From Bradyrhizobium cytisi (GTDB lineage Bacteria; Pseudomonadota; Alphaproteobacteria; Rhizobiales; Xanthobacteraceae), in the NCBI RefSeq assembly GCF_008123515.1, contig NZ_VSSR01000081.1, positions 22,996 to 86,995 on the forward strand: a DNA stretch of 64,000 nucleotides, given 5' to 3'. The first letter of the stretch is position 1. Each line of letters begins with the position of its first letter. Below, piece by piece: positions 54,466 to 61,478 of the stretch. The notes under the pieces were generated by a model that had not been told where the DNA came from, ran no database searches, and saw only the letters and a program-made list of their open reading frames with translations. The position numbers and the translations under genes were made by a program.

Positions 54466-54495
54466 TTGAACCGGGGCTGGCTTGCGGACTTATCT
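54466..54495 (+). promoter_or_regulatory. Candidate sigma-70 promoter of lanM
   Basis: TTGAAC (54466-54471), an 18-base spacer and TTATCT (54490-54495) form a plausible -35/-10 pair 46 bases before the lanM ATG. A ribosome site GGAG lies 6 bases before that ATG. The promoter was picked by eye and is untested. Confidence 0.45.
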
Positions 54496-54541
54496 TGTCG
54501 CTATCCCCGGCGAATCGGGGCCTATGGTCAGGGAGATCCAA

Positions 54542-54934
54542 ATGATATCGCGTCGCTCAGTTGCGCTTGCGCTCACGCTCGCTGTGGTCTCCGGTCCGGC
54601 CTGGTCGGCATCCGGCGGCGCGGTCAAAATGTTCGACACCGACAATGACGGCACGCTCGACTTGGCCGAGGTGAAGAAGGCGGCTGCCGCGCTGTTCGCA
54701 AAGCTTGATCGCGACCATGACGGGACGCTCGACGTGCGTGAGTTGCGCGGACGGTTAACGGCGAAAGAACTCGCCGCCGCCGACCCCGATCACGACGGGA
54801 CGCTGACGCTCGACGAATATCTTGCCGTGGTGGAGCAGCGCTTCAACGCGGCGAATCCCGACAAGGATGGGACGCTGGATGCAAAGGAGCTGAACTCGCG
54901 TGCGGGTCGCGCACTGCTGCGGCTATTGCGTTGA
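54542..54934 (+). CDS. lanM: Lanmodulin-like lanthanide-binding EF-hand protein
   Basis: A 130-residue periplasmic protein: signal peptide (MISRRSVALALTLAVVSGPAWSA) and four EF hands at residues 32-43, 56-67, 81-92 and 105-116. The loops are DTDNDGTLDLAE, DRDHDGTLDVRE, DPDHDGTLTLDE and NPDKDGTLDAKE. They are spaced by only 12, 13 and 12 residues, the hallmark of lanmodulin and unlike calmodulin (about 24). Lanmodulins bind lanthanides at picomolar levels (family knowledge). The Pro at loop position 2 is kept only in EF3 and EF4 (Thr and Arg in EF1 and EF2). EF3 has Thr at position 9, and EF4 starts with Asn as in the Methylorubrum protein. The start has GGAG at 6 bases. It is divergent from a lanthanide-type PQQ dehydrogenase. 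Confidence 0.93.
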   Translation: MISRRSVALALTLAVVSGPAWSASGGAVKMFDTDNDGTLDLAEVKKAAAALFAKLDRDHDGTLDVRELRGRLTAKELAAADPDHDGTLTLDEYLAVVEQRFNAANPDKDGTLDAKELNSRAGRALLRLLR

Positions 54935-55104
54935 GAACAGAAGCGCTTGACTGGGAGCGAAGGCGGTTTGCCCGAGAGTGAACTGTACGCGTGTGACGCG
55001 AAAGTTCGCTGTGCTCGTGGTCCGATTCCAGACTTGCGCAGTTGCTGAGGCAGCCCTAGGTTTTGCCCGGCGCGATGTCGCGCTCAATACTTGGGGAGAC
55101 CCGA

Positions 55105-55185
55105 ATGGCTTGGAAAGCTCCGAAGATCGTGGAAGTGCCGGTCGGCATGGAAATCAACATGTACGCCTGCGCTGCGCGCAAGTAA
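55105..55185 (+). CDS. pqqA: PQQ precursor peptide PqqA (orphan copy)
   Basis: A 26-residue peptide starting MAWKAPKIVEVPVG and ending MYACAARK. It contains the Glu16-x-x-x-Tyr20 pair (GMEINMY) whose side chains PqqE cross-links to make PQQ. GGGGAGA precedes the ATG by 6-7 bases. The peptide ends 6 residues after the Tyr, as PqqA peptides of this clade do. No pqqB, C, D or E gene follows; the next gene is an outer-membrane protein. It is therefore a stand-alone precursor gene that must rely on a pqq operon elsewhere. It lies 170 bases after lanM, co-directional, possibly on the same transcript. Confidence 0.93.
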   Translation: MAWKAPKIVEVPVGMEINMYACAARK

Positions 55186-55245
55186 GACTGACGACCTGCC
55201 GCGGCTTTGATGGCGGATGCCGTCGAAGCCGTGGTAGTGTTCGTG

Positions 55246-56115
55246 ATGCGCATTGGAGCCCACACAATCTGGACGGCGGTCGCGTGTACGCTCACGCTCG
55301 TGCCAATGTGCGCCAGGGCCGAAGAGGGCTTCGACACCGAGCATATCTTCGGCTTCATGATCGGCAGCGATGTCGGCAATCCCGGCGAGCGCGAATTTCA
55401 GACCGAGACGACGGGACGCTTCGGCAAAGGCGGTGGCAGCTATCGCGCCCTTGGCCATGAGGTCGAGATCGAAATCGTGCCGCTGCCGAATTTTCGTATC
55501 GAGGTCGGCGGCACCGCCACGCTGCATGACATCACCGGCGTCCCTGATATCGACGACCGCCGCCAGTTCAATTTCCAGGGCCTCTCGCTCGACCTGCGTT
55601 ATCGCCTGCTCGACCGCGAGAGGGCCCCGTTCGGGATGACGATCGCCACCGAGACCCATGGCGATCGCATCGATGAAGTCAGCGGCGCCAAGGGACGGAT
55701 GTACGGCACTGCCTTCACGCTCGCCTTCGATCGCGAGCTGATCCCGAATTTTGCGATCGGCGCGCTCAATTTGATCTACCAGCCGGAATGGACGCGCTTC
55801 GAGGTGAGCGGGCTGTCCGAGAAGAGCTCCACCATCGGCGCGGCCTTTGCCGGCATGGTGCGCGTGCGCCCCAATGTCCTGCTCGGCGGCGAGCTGCGCT
55901 ACTTCCGCCAGTATGAGGGCATCGGCCTCGGCGGGTTCTCGGGCCAGGCGCTGTTCGTCGGACCGACCGCCTACTTCCAGCTCTCCGAGCAATCGCGGCT
56001 CACCCTAAGCTGGAGCATGCAGGCCTGGGGCTGTCCGGCCGGAGCGGGAGCCAATCTCGACCTCGTCAATTTCGAGCGGCATCAGGCAAGGCTGGTGTTC
56101 GGGATTAACTTCTAG
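55246..56115 (+). CDS. Outer-membrane beta-barrel protein of unknown function
   Basis: A 289-residue exported protein with signal peptide (MRIGAHTIWTAVACTLTLVPMCARA). The mature sequence alternates polar and hydrophobic residues in many amphipathic strands (e.g. FRIEVGGTATLHDI, LSLDLRYRLLD, ALFVGPTAYFQL) and ends in Phe (LVFGINF), the BamA recognition signal. It is probably a 10-14-strand barrel. An acidic segment EEGFDTEHIF opens the mature part. No family is recognised. It follows pqqA by 60 bases on the same strand, so a role in PQQ or lanthanide passage across the outer membrane is possible but unproven. ATG 55246 is preferred to ATG 55210 because it gives a clean signal peptide. Confidence 0.78.
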   Translation: MRIGAHTIWTAVACTLTLVPMCARAEEGFDTEHIFGFMIGSDVGNPGEREFQTETTGRFGKGGGSYRALGHEVEIEIVPLPNFRIEVGGTATLHDITGVPDIDDRRQFNFQGLSLDLRYRLLDRERAPFGMTIATETHGDRIDEVSGAKGRMYGTAFTLAFDRELIPNFAIGALNLIYQPEWTRFEVSGLSEKSSTIGAAFAGMVRVRPNVLLGGELRYFRQYEGIGLGGFSGQALFVGPTAYFQLSEQSRLTLSWSMQAWGCPAGAGANLDLVNFERHQARLVFGINF

Positions 56116-56218
56116 CAAAGCGGTTCCCGCCTACTTCTCACGCCGGATTGAAACTTCCGGCTCCTTGGAACGTATCCCTTTGTGTTAGCCTGAACTGCTT
56201 CCGCGCGAGGATCCCGGC

Positions 56219-56428
56219 ATGAATCCGATCGACCTGGTGGTGACTGTGTGTGCGGTGCTCTCGCCTGCGACCTGCGAGGAGCAGCATATTGTGTTCAATT
56301 ATGCGGGGTCGCCGACGCAATGCGCGATGGCCGCGCCGCCCTATATCGCGCAATGGGTCGGCGAGCATCCGAAGTGGCAGGCGGTGCGCTGGCGCTGCGA
56401 ATATCCGCACTCGAGCGACAAGGCGTAA
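56219..56428 (+). CDS. Small putative secreted Cys-containing protein
   Basis: A 69-residue product (MNPIDLVVTVCAVLSPATCE...). It has four Cys (VC, TC, QC and RC contexts) in a compact sequence ending WQAVRWRCEYPHSSDKA. The N terminus is mildly hydrophobic rather than a full signal peptide. GAGGA precedes the ATG at a somewhat long spacing. It resembles small conserved proteins seen in Bradyrhizobium genomes, but no function can be named. Confidence 0.6.
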   Translation: MNPIDLVVTVCAVLSPATCEEQHIVFNYAGSPTQCAMAAPPYIAQWVGEHPKWQAVRWRCEYPHSSDKA

Positions 56429-56437
56429 GTTGCCGCG

Positions 56438-56785
56438 CTACTTCGTGCAGTCCTTCAAATCCTTGTCGGCGATCGAGAACACCGCGTCGGCCTTGATCTC
56501 GATGTCGCGGACGATGCATTGCCGTGAATTGGGGTAGCTGACCTTGGCGTCGTAGTGGCCGGGCTCGACGCCGGTGATGCGCAGCCGCTCGTCGTGGTCG
56601 ACCTCCTTGTCCTTGTCGTTCAAGGTCTGGTTCGGGCCCCATTCGGTCTTGCCGGCCGGCGAGAGCTGGAAGCCGGAAATGGTCTCCGTGGTCAGATTCC
56701 AGAGCCGGATGCCCTTGCCCTTGCTTTGCGCGGCGGCTTCGTCGGCAAACGCCAGCAACGCGATCAACACCAGACCCCAACGCAT
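56438..56785 (-). CDS. Small secreted protein of unknown function
   Basis: A 115-residue exported protein: signal peptide MRWGLVLIALLAFADEAAAQ and a mature beta-rich domain (IRLWNLTTETISGFQLSPAG, LRITGVEPGHYDAKVSYP) with two Cys (RQCIVRD, KDCTK). The layout looks like a small immunoglobulin-like or Tat-independent periplasmic domain. No family is recognised. GGAGG stands 8 bases before ATG 56785. It is downstream of, and co-directional with, the pentapeptide protein gene. Confidence 0.72.
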   Translation of the reverse strand: MRWGLVLIALLAFADEAAAQSKGKGIRLWNLTTETISGFQLSPAGKTEWGPNQTLNDKDKEVDHDERLRITGVEPGHYDAKVSYPNSRQCIVRDIEIKADAVFSIADKDLKDCTK

Positions 56786-56811
56786 CAAATCGTCCTCCCA
56801 AAGCGCCGCCG

Positions 56812-57606
56812 CTATTGCCTGATCAGGCGCTCGCTGTTCTTTGCCTTGTCGAAATTTTTGGCGCGGTCAAGGCCGATCGGTGCAATCAGCCTGGCGGAGG
56901 CGAGATCGGCGCCCTCGAAATCGGTATCGATGACGGTCGCCCCGGTCAGGTCGGCGCCGCCGAGTTGGGCGTTCCGGAGCGACGCACCGGTCAGGTCGGC
57001 TCCCCTGAGGGAGGCAAACTCGAGATCGACGCGCGACAGGTCGGCGTTGCGCGCGTTCAGCCGTTCCAGATTGGCCGATCGCAGCACGGCGCGCATCAGC
57101 CCCATCGACTGGTTGCGCATGTCGGCGCCGAGATGCGCGTCGGCGATCGAGGCGCCGACCAGGCTTGCGCCGCTGAGGTCGGCTGCGATGTGCGCGCCGG
57201 TCAGATCAGCGCCGTCTAGGTGGGCGCGCGCCATCTGCGTGGCGAATAGGTTGGCGTCCTTCAGGCTCGCGCCCGTGAGATCCGCGTCGAGAAGCCACGC
57301 CTGATCGAGGATCGCTCGATCAAGACGGGCGCCGCTGAGTTTTGTCTTGTTGAGCCGTGCCGCGCGAAGCACCGACCTGGAAAGGTCGAGCCCCGAGAGA
57401 TCGAGCCCCGACAAGCGCGTGCCGGTGAAGTCCGCGGGCGCGCCGGCGCCCGCTTTGGCCAGCACGGCCTCGACCTCCTGCCGGCTCATTTCAGCGGAAA
57501 CCATGGCGGGTGAGGTGAGGTCGACGTCACGCATCATGTCCTGGGCGCTCGCCACGGTCGCGACGAGCGCGAAGCCAAGCGTCGTCAGAGCAACGGTTCG
57601 TCTCAT
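56812..57606 (-). CDS. Secreted pentapeptide-repeat protein
   Basis: A 264-residue exported protein with signal peptide (MRRTVALTTLGFALVATVASAQ). From about residue 60 it is a near-continuous run of A(D/N)LxG pentapeptides (e.g. LSGLDLSGLDLSRSVL, ADLTGASLKDANL, GADLTGAHIAADLSGASL), about 30 units, forming a right-handed quadrilateral beta helix. Residues 23-58 are a non-repeat cap (MSRQEVEAVLAKAGAG). Function is unknown for most such proteins; a periplasmic scaffold is plausible. It is 48 bases downstream of the ABC ATPase and co-directional, possibly in that operon. Confidence 0.88.
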   Translation of the reverse strand: MRRTVALTTLGFALVATVASAQDMMRDVDLTSPAMVSAEMSRQEVEAVLAKAGAGAPADFTGTRLSGLDLSGLDLSRSVLRAARLNKTKLSGARLDRAILDQAWLLDADLTGASLKDANLFATQMARAHLDGADLTGAHIAADLSGASLVGASIADAHLGADMRNQSMGLMRAVLRSANLERLNARNADLSRVDLEFASLRGADLTGASLRNAQLGGADLTGATVIDTDFEGADLASARLIAPIGLDRAKNFDKAKNSERLIRQ

Positions 57607-57654
57607 CGTCAGGCTCCGCTGCCGGCCTGTTTAGCATACGGACCGTGCGGCTGC

Positions 57655-58395
57655 CTATGAGACATCCCGCCCGGCGCGTTCGCCGCCTTGTTCATCCTGG
57701 GCTCGCCGCGCAAGCCCGGCCCTGATCGCGGCAATCGCGGCGTCGCTGCGTGCCTCGCGAGGGATGCCGATGGGGACCTCGGCCAGAATGCGCGCCGGGC
57801 GGGGCGACAGGAAGAACAAGCGGTCGCCGAGACGCACCGCATCGTCCAGGCTGTGCGTCACGAGCAGCGTCGTGACGGGCCGGCTGGCGACCAGCGTCGC
57901 GATCTCGTCGCGCAATCGGCCGGCCAGCGCGTCGTCGAGCGAGGCGAGGGGCTCATCGAGCACCAGAACGTCGGGCTCGACCGCAAAGGCGCGGGCCAGC
58001 GCAACCCGTCGGGCAAGCCCCAGCGACAATTCGCCGGGGAAGTGGCTGCGATGCGCCTCCAGCTCCAAAATCCTGAAAAGCTCGGCGAGTTTTGCGTCGC
58101 TCACGTCGGGTGCCGCCAACCGCACATTCTGCTCGACCGAGCGCCACGGCAACAGCCGCGGTTCCTGGAACACCATGCCGATCCGCGCCTCCGGTGGGCG
58201 CGCGACATGGCCGTCGAAGTCACGGTCGAGCCCGAGGATGATGCGTAGCATCGTGCTTTTACCGCAGCCGGACGGGCCGATCAGCACGCCGACCTCGCCG
58301 GACTGCAGCGCGAATTTCATCGGCGCCAGCACCTCCTGCGTTCCGCCCGCAGCGCTTTTGAACGTCTTGCCTGTGATCTCGACCTCAAGCCGCAC
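57655..58395 (-). CDS. ABC transporter ATP-binding protein with variant signature motif (quinoprotein region)
   Basis: A 246-residue ATPase of the TauB/SsuB type. Walker A is GPSGCGKST (residues 40-48), the Q-loop MVFQEPRLLPW, Walker B VLVLDEPLASLDD and the switch His in LVTHSLDDA. The signature reads ELSLGLARRVALARA instead of LSGGQ(M)xQR, so the conserved Gly pair and Gln are replaced; this may be a subfamily trait. The GTG start overlaps the permease stop by 11 bases. It forms an importer with the 58385-59122 and 59124-60119 products. Confidence 0.88.
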   Translation of the reverse strand: MRLEVEITGKTFKSAAGGTQEVLAPMKFALQSGEVGVLIGPSGCGKSTMLRIILGLDRDFDGHVARPPEARIGMVFQEPRLLPWRSVEQNVRLAAPDVSDAKLAELFRILELEAHRSHFPGELSLGLARRVALARAFAVEPDVLVLDEPLASLDDALAGRLRDEIATLVASRPVTTLLVTHSLDDAVRLGDRLFFLSPRPARILAEVPIGIPREARSDAAIAAIRAGLARRAQDEQGGERAGRDVS

Positions 58396-59122
58396 GGGGG
58401 CGCCACCGCGTTGCGCGGGCCTCGAACGGCTGCACCAGCGCCGTCTCGATCACGAGCACGACCGCGGCAAAGGTCAGGGAATAGGCCAGCAGCCGCGGCG
58501 TGTCGAACAGCTGGAAGGCGACGCCGATCTCGAAGCCGACGCCATTCGGCCGTCCAAGCAGCTCGGCGACCAGCACGATCTTCCACACCAGCGACAGGCC
58601 GGAGCGGGCGGAGGCCGCGATATAGGGCGCAAGCTGCGGCAGCACGACATGGCGGAATGCGCGCCAGCGCGGCATCGCAAACACGCTCGCCATCTCGTCG
58701 AGCGAACGGTCGAGCGCGCGCGTGCCCTCGCGTAAGGTAACGACCGCAGTCGGCAGCTTGTTGATGGCGATGGCCGCGATCGCCGCGGCCTCGGTGAGCC
58801 CGGCCCAGACATAGGCCAGCACGATCACCACCAGCGCCGGCAGGTTCAACAGCAGGATCAGCCAGGGATCGCCGAGCCGGTCGGCGAGCTTCACCCGCCC
58901 CATCAGATAGCCGGTGGCGCTGCCGAGCGACATCGCCAGGACGAAAGCCAGCGCGACGCGTGCCAATGTCGCACCGAGATGCAGGAACAGTGCGCCGCTT
59001 GACGCTTCCGCGATAATGACATCGAGCACGGCGGACGGGGAGGGCAGCTTTGCGCCGCCGACGAACAGCGCGGCGGTCCACCAGATCGCGAGAAACAGGG
59101 CGAAGGAGAGAAGGCGCAGCAC
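58385..59122 (-). CDS. ABC transporter permease, TauC-like (quinoprotein region)
   Basis: A 245-residue inner-membrane permease with about six hydrophobic segments (e.g. LLSFALFLAIWWTAALFV, LILLLNLPALVVIVLAYVW) and the cytoplasmic loop DEMASVFAMPRWRAFRHVVL. The start is GTG 59122, one base after the binding-protein stop; the long open frame beyond it is antisense-like sequence over the binding-protein gene. Cargo unknown. Confidence 0.88.
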   Translation of the reverse strand: MLRLLSFALFLAIWWTAALFVGGAKLPSPSAVLDVIIAEASSGALFLHLGATLARVALAFVLAMSLGSATGYLMGRVKLADRLGDPWLILLLNLPALVVIVLAYVWAGLTEAAAIAAIAINKLPTAVVTLREGTRALDRSLDEMASVFAMPRWRAFRHVVLPQLAPYIAASARSGLSLVWKIVLVAELLGRPNGVGFEIGVAFQLFDTPRLLAYSLTFAAVVLVIETALVQPFEARATRWRPRAA

Positions 59123-59123
59123 C

Positions 59124-60119
59124 TCAGTCTCCGGGCACTGCGTGATAGAACGTGCCGGGATCGAGCCCGGCCGCCGGACCGACCAGGTCGCGGCCGCCGA
59201 TCTCGGCCAGCACGCGATAGAGCACGCGCGCATCCGCTTCCTCATCGTTGATGTTCCGGCGTGGAATGCCGTCACGATAGCGGTCGCGGTAGGTTTTGAG
59301 CATGGCCGGATCGCTCGCGCCGGTGAGCGGGGCGATCTTGTCCCAGGCCGCATCCGAGGTGACCAGCAGCTGCTTGGCCTTGCGGGTCATGGCGATGAAG
59401 CGTGCCACGGCGTCGCGATGGCTCGCGGCCCAGCTCTCGTCGAAGACATAGCCGACAGCGGACACCGCGCCCTTGGCACCGAGTTTCGGCAAAATCTCCT
59501 CGATGCCGGCGAGGCGCCGAAAACCCTTGGCCTCGAGCTGGGCGCAGAAATTCCAGAAATTCAGGCTCGCATCCATCTCGCCGTCGAGCGCCTTGGCGGC
59601 GATCAGGGGCGGAGCGCCATAGGCGATGGTTGCATCCGATTTGAGGTCGATGCCGTCCTGCTTCATCCGTGCCTGCAGCAGCAGCCAGCTCTTGTCGATG
59701 GGGCCGCCGCCGACGCCGAGCTTGCGGCCCTTCAGGTCGGCAAGCGTCTTGATCGGCGAGGCCGCGGGCACCATCACCGCGCCGAGCGCGCTGGAATAAG
59801 GATAGAAGGTGAGCTTGGCGCCGAGCGCGCGCTCGCGCGACACCCAGAGCCAGTCCGACAACATGATGTCGGCATTGCCGGCGCGCAGCGCGATCTTGCC
59901 GGCCTCGGGGCTCGCAAGCTCGGTGACTTCCAGCGCCAGGTTGGCCTCCTTGTCGAGCCCGGCCTCGCGGATGGTGGCCAGTTCCCAGGAGAATGTTCCG
60001 GTCTTTTGCACCGCCAGGCGGATGGTGTCCGCGGCACGAGCCGAGGTGCCCAGCGTCAGTGCCAGCATCATCGCGAGCGCCAATATTCGTGCCAAAACTC
60101 TGATCACCTTGTGAGCCAT
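59124..60119 (-). CDS. ABC transporter substrate-binding protein, NMT1/TauA-like (quinoprotein region)
   Basis: A 331-residue periplasmic protein with signal peptide (MAHKVIRVLARILALAMMLA...TSARA). The mature protein begins ADTIRLAVQKTGTFSWEL and has DIMLSDWLWVSRERALG, KLGVGGGPIDKSWLLLQ and LDGEMDASLNFWNFCAQLEAKG. It belongs to the NMT1/TauA family. The gene lies next to quinoprotein-relay genes, so its ligand may be linked to PQQ or alcohol oxidation, but that is context only. The start could instead be ATG 60155, which has a better ribosome site (GGAAG at 7 bases) but a longer, acidic n-region and only 36 bases to the divergent gene. Confidence 0.88.
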   Translation of the reverse strand: MAHKVIRVLARILALAMMLALTLGTSARAADTIRLAVQKTGTFSWELATIREAGLDKEANLALEVTELASPEAGKIALRAGNADIMLSDWLWVSRERALGAKLTFYPYSSALGAVMVPAASPIKTLADLKGRKLGVGGGPIDKSWLLLQARMKQDGIDLKSDATIAYGAPPLIAAKALDGEMDASLNFWNFCAQLEAKGFRRLAGIEEILPKLGAKGAVSAVGYVFDESWAASHRDAVARFIAMTRKAKQLLVTSDAAWDKIAPLTGASDPAMLKTYRDRYRDGIPRRNINDEEADARVLYRVLAEIGGRDLVGPAAGLDPGTFYHAVPGD

Positions 60120-60191
60120 TTCCTCGAAGGGAGTGCTTTTCAGGACAATACGCATAGCATAGCTTCCATCGCAACCAGTGGGAGGACGCTC

Positions 60192-60551
60192 ATGAGTTTT
60201 GCGGGACAGGTACGACCGATTGTCGCCGCTATGATCGTGCTCGCGGCGACCGTCTACGCGGCGCGGGCCGAGGAGCCCAATGATTATCCGACGTCGGCGC
60301 GCGCGGAATATGTCTATGGCTGCATGAAAGCCAATGGCGAGACGCGGCAGGCGATCGAGCAATGCTCCTGCTCGATCGACGTGGTCGCCTCGATTGTCTC
60401 TTACGAGCGCTATGTCACCGCCGAGACCGCGCTCAGCATGTCCCAGGTCCAGGGCAATCTCGGCACCCAATTCCGGACATCAGAGCAGGCGAATTCGGCC
60501 GTGAATGATTTGCGGCGGGCGCAGGCTGAGGCTGAGGTGAGGTGTTTCTAG
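60192..60551 (+). CDS. Small periplasmic Cys-containing protein of unknown function
   Basis: A 119-residue exported protein with signal peptide (MSFAGQVRPIVAAMIVLAATVYAARA). The helical mature part has four Cys (VYGCMKANG, EQCSCSID, VRCF), suggesting two disulphides. GGAGG lies 7 bases before the ATG. It is divergent from the TauA-like gene and convergent with the SoxYZ-like gene. I do not recognise a named family; the genomic position suggests an accessory of the quinoprotein-relay system (inference). Confidence 0.75.
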   Translation: MSFAGQVRPIVAAMIVLAATVYAARAEEPNDYPTSARAEYVYGCMKANGETRQAIEQCSCSIDVVASIVSYERYVTAETALSMSQVQGNLGTQFRTSEQANSAVNDLRRAQAEAEVRCF

Positions 60552-60565
60552 CTGAAGATAGAGAC

Positions 60566-61381
60566 CTACGTCCCCGGCTTCTCCACGTCCCACTCATTCC
60601 GGAAAATGTGCCCATCCGTGTCCTTGGCCTCCGCGCGGAATCGCTTCGCGCCGTTGGACACGTAAGTGAAGCGCAGGTTGGGATCTTCCGAGATCGAGAT
60701 GCCGCCTTCCATCGACAGCACAAGGCTGTCGTCCTGCGTCAGCTTCAGCTGGTTGACGAAGAAGGCGGGAATATAGAGTTGCGTGACTTGATCCATCTGC
60801 AGGCCGGAATTGTTGGGATGGCCGATCATGATCTGCGCTTCACGGATGCGGCTCGCCGGCGCTTCCTCGCGGGCGAATTGCCGGTAGCGCATCTGGCCGA
60901 GGCGGTTCTGGGCCTCTTGCGCGTTCTTTCCCGCCGGCGCCGAGCAGCCGCCTGACGCCTTCACATAGGTCTTTGAGACGTAGAGCTGGCCGTCGCTGAG
61001 CTCCGCTACCGCATGAACGTCGGTGTAATTGTTGACACGCACGCGCGTGGAGATCTCGGTGATATTGGCATCCGCGCCAAGCTCGAATTTCGCGGCCATT
61101 GGCGCTGGGTTGCGGTCGATCACCAGCGTGATCGATCGGATGCGGCGCGCATCGCCCGGCGACAGCTTGCTGCGCAGGGTCACCGGCACGATGGCGGCAT
61201 CCTCGGCGCGATAGGGCATCTCGATGGCGATGACATTGTTGCCATCGTTCATCGGACGGTTGCTGAAGATATCCTGCACCAGGCCCGGCCAGGGATCGTA
61301 GGCCTCTTCGGCGCTCGCCGGCAGCGCGAAGGCGATGCCGGCCAGTGCGGCGATCAAGGTGATGCGGAGCGTATGGCCCAT
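60566..61381 (-). CDS. Quinoprotein dehydrogenase-associated SoxYZ-like carrier
   Basis: A 271-residue exported protein with signal peptide (MGHTLRITLIAALAGIAFALPASA). An N-terminal SoxY-like domain ends in GGCSAPAGK, with Cys146 as the putative carrier thiol. A SoxZ-like beta-sandwich follows (REAQIMIGHPNNSGLQMD, YIPAFFVNQLKL, GISISEDPNLRFTY). The fused SoxY-SoxZ layout matches the fuse_rel_SoxYZ family that occurs beside PQQ dehydrogenases rather than in sulfur oxidation. It may carry an intermediate on the Cys for the adjacent zinc metallohydrolase. No soxA, soxX, soxB or soxC is present. Confidence 0.87.
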   Translation of the reverse strand: MGHTLRITLIAALAGIAFALPASAEEAYDPWPGLVQDIFSNRPMNDGNNVIAIEMPYRAEDAAIVPVTLRSKLSPGDARRIRSITLVIDRNPAPMAAKFELGADANITEISTRVRVNNYTDVHAVAELSDGQLYVSKTYVKASGGCSAPAGKNAQEAQNRLGQMRYRQFAREEAPASRIREAQIMIGHPNNSGLQMDQVTQLYIPAFFVNQLKLTQDDSLVLSMEGGISISEDPNLRFTYVSNGAKRFRAEAKDTDGHIFRNEWDVEKPGT

Positions 61382-61410
61382 GATGATGGTCCTGTGCGGA
61401 CGACGCAGTT

Positions 61411-61473
61411 ATCTCGGAGTCAGCGTAGCTGATCTCGGAGTCAGCGTAGCTGATCCCGGAGACAACGTAGCGC
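61411..61473. repeat. 21-base tandem repeat, three copies
   Basis: ATCTCGGAGTCAGCGTAGCTG is perfectly repeated at 61411-61431 and 61432-61452. A third copy (61453-61473) has four or five changes. Each of the first two units, with the next base, contains the 13-base palindrome TCAGC-GTA-GCTGA. The array fills most of the 97-base gap between the zinc metallohydrolase stop and the SoxYZ-like start, upstream of the latter, where it could bind a regulator or alter spacing. Confidence 0.9.
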
Positions 61474-61478
61474 GTCCG

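Noticed and set aside
54542..54934. Ordinary calmodulin-like EF-hand protein
   Set aside because: The 12/13/12 spacing, the signal peptide, the DG(T)L loop pattern and the location by lanthanide-type dehydrogenases fit lanmodulin much better.
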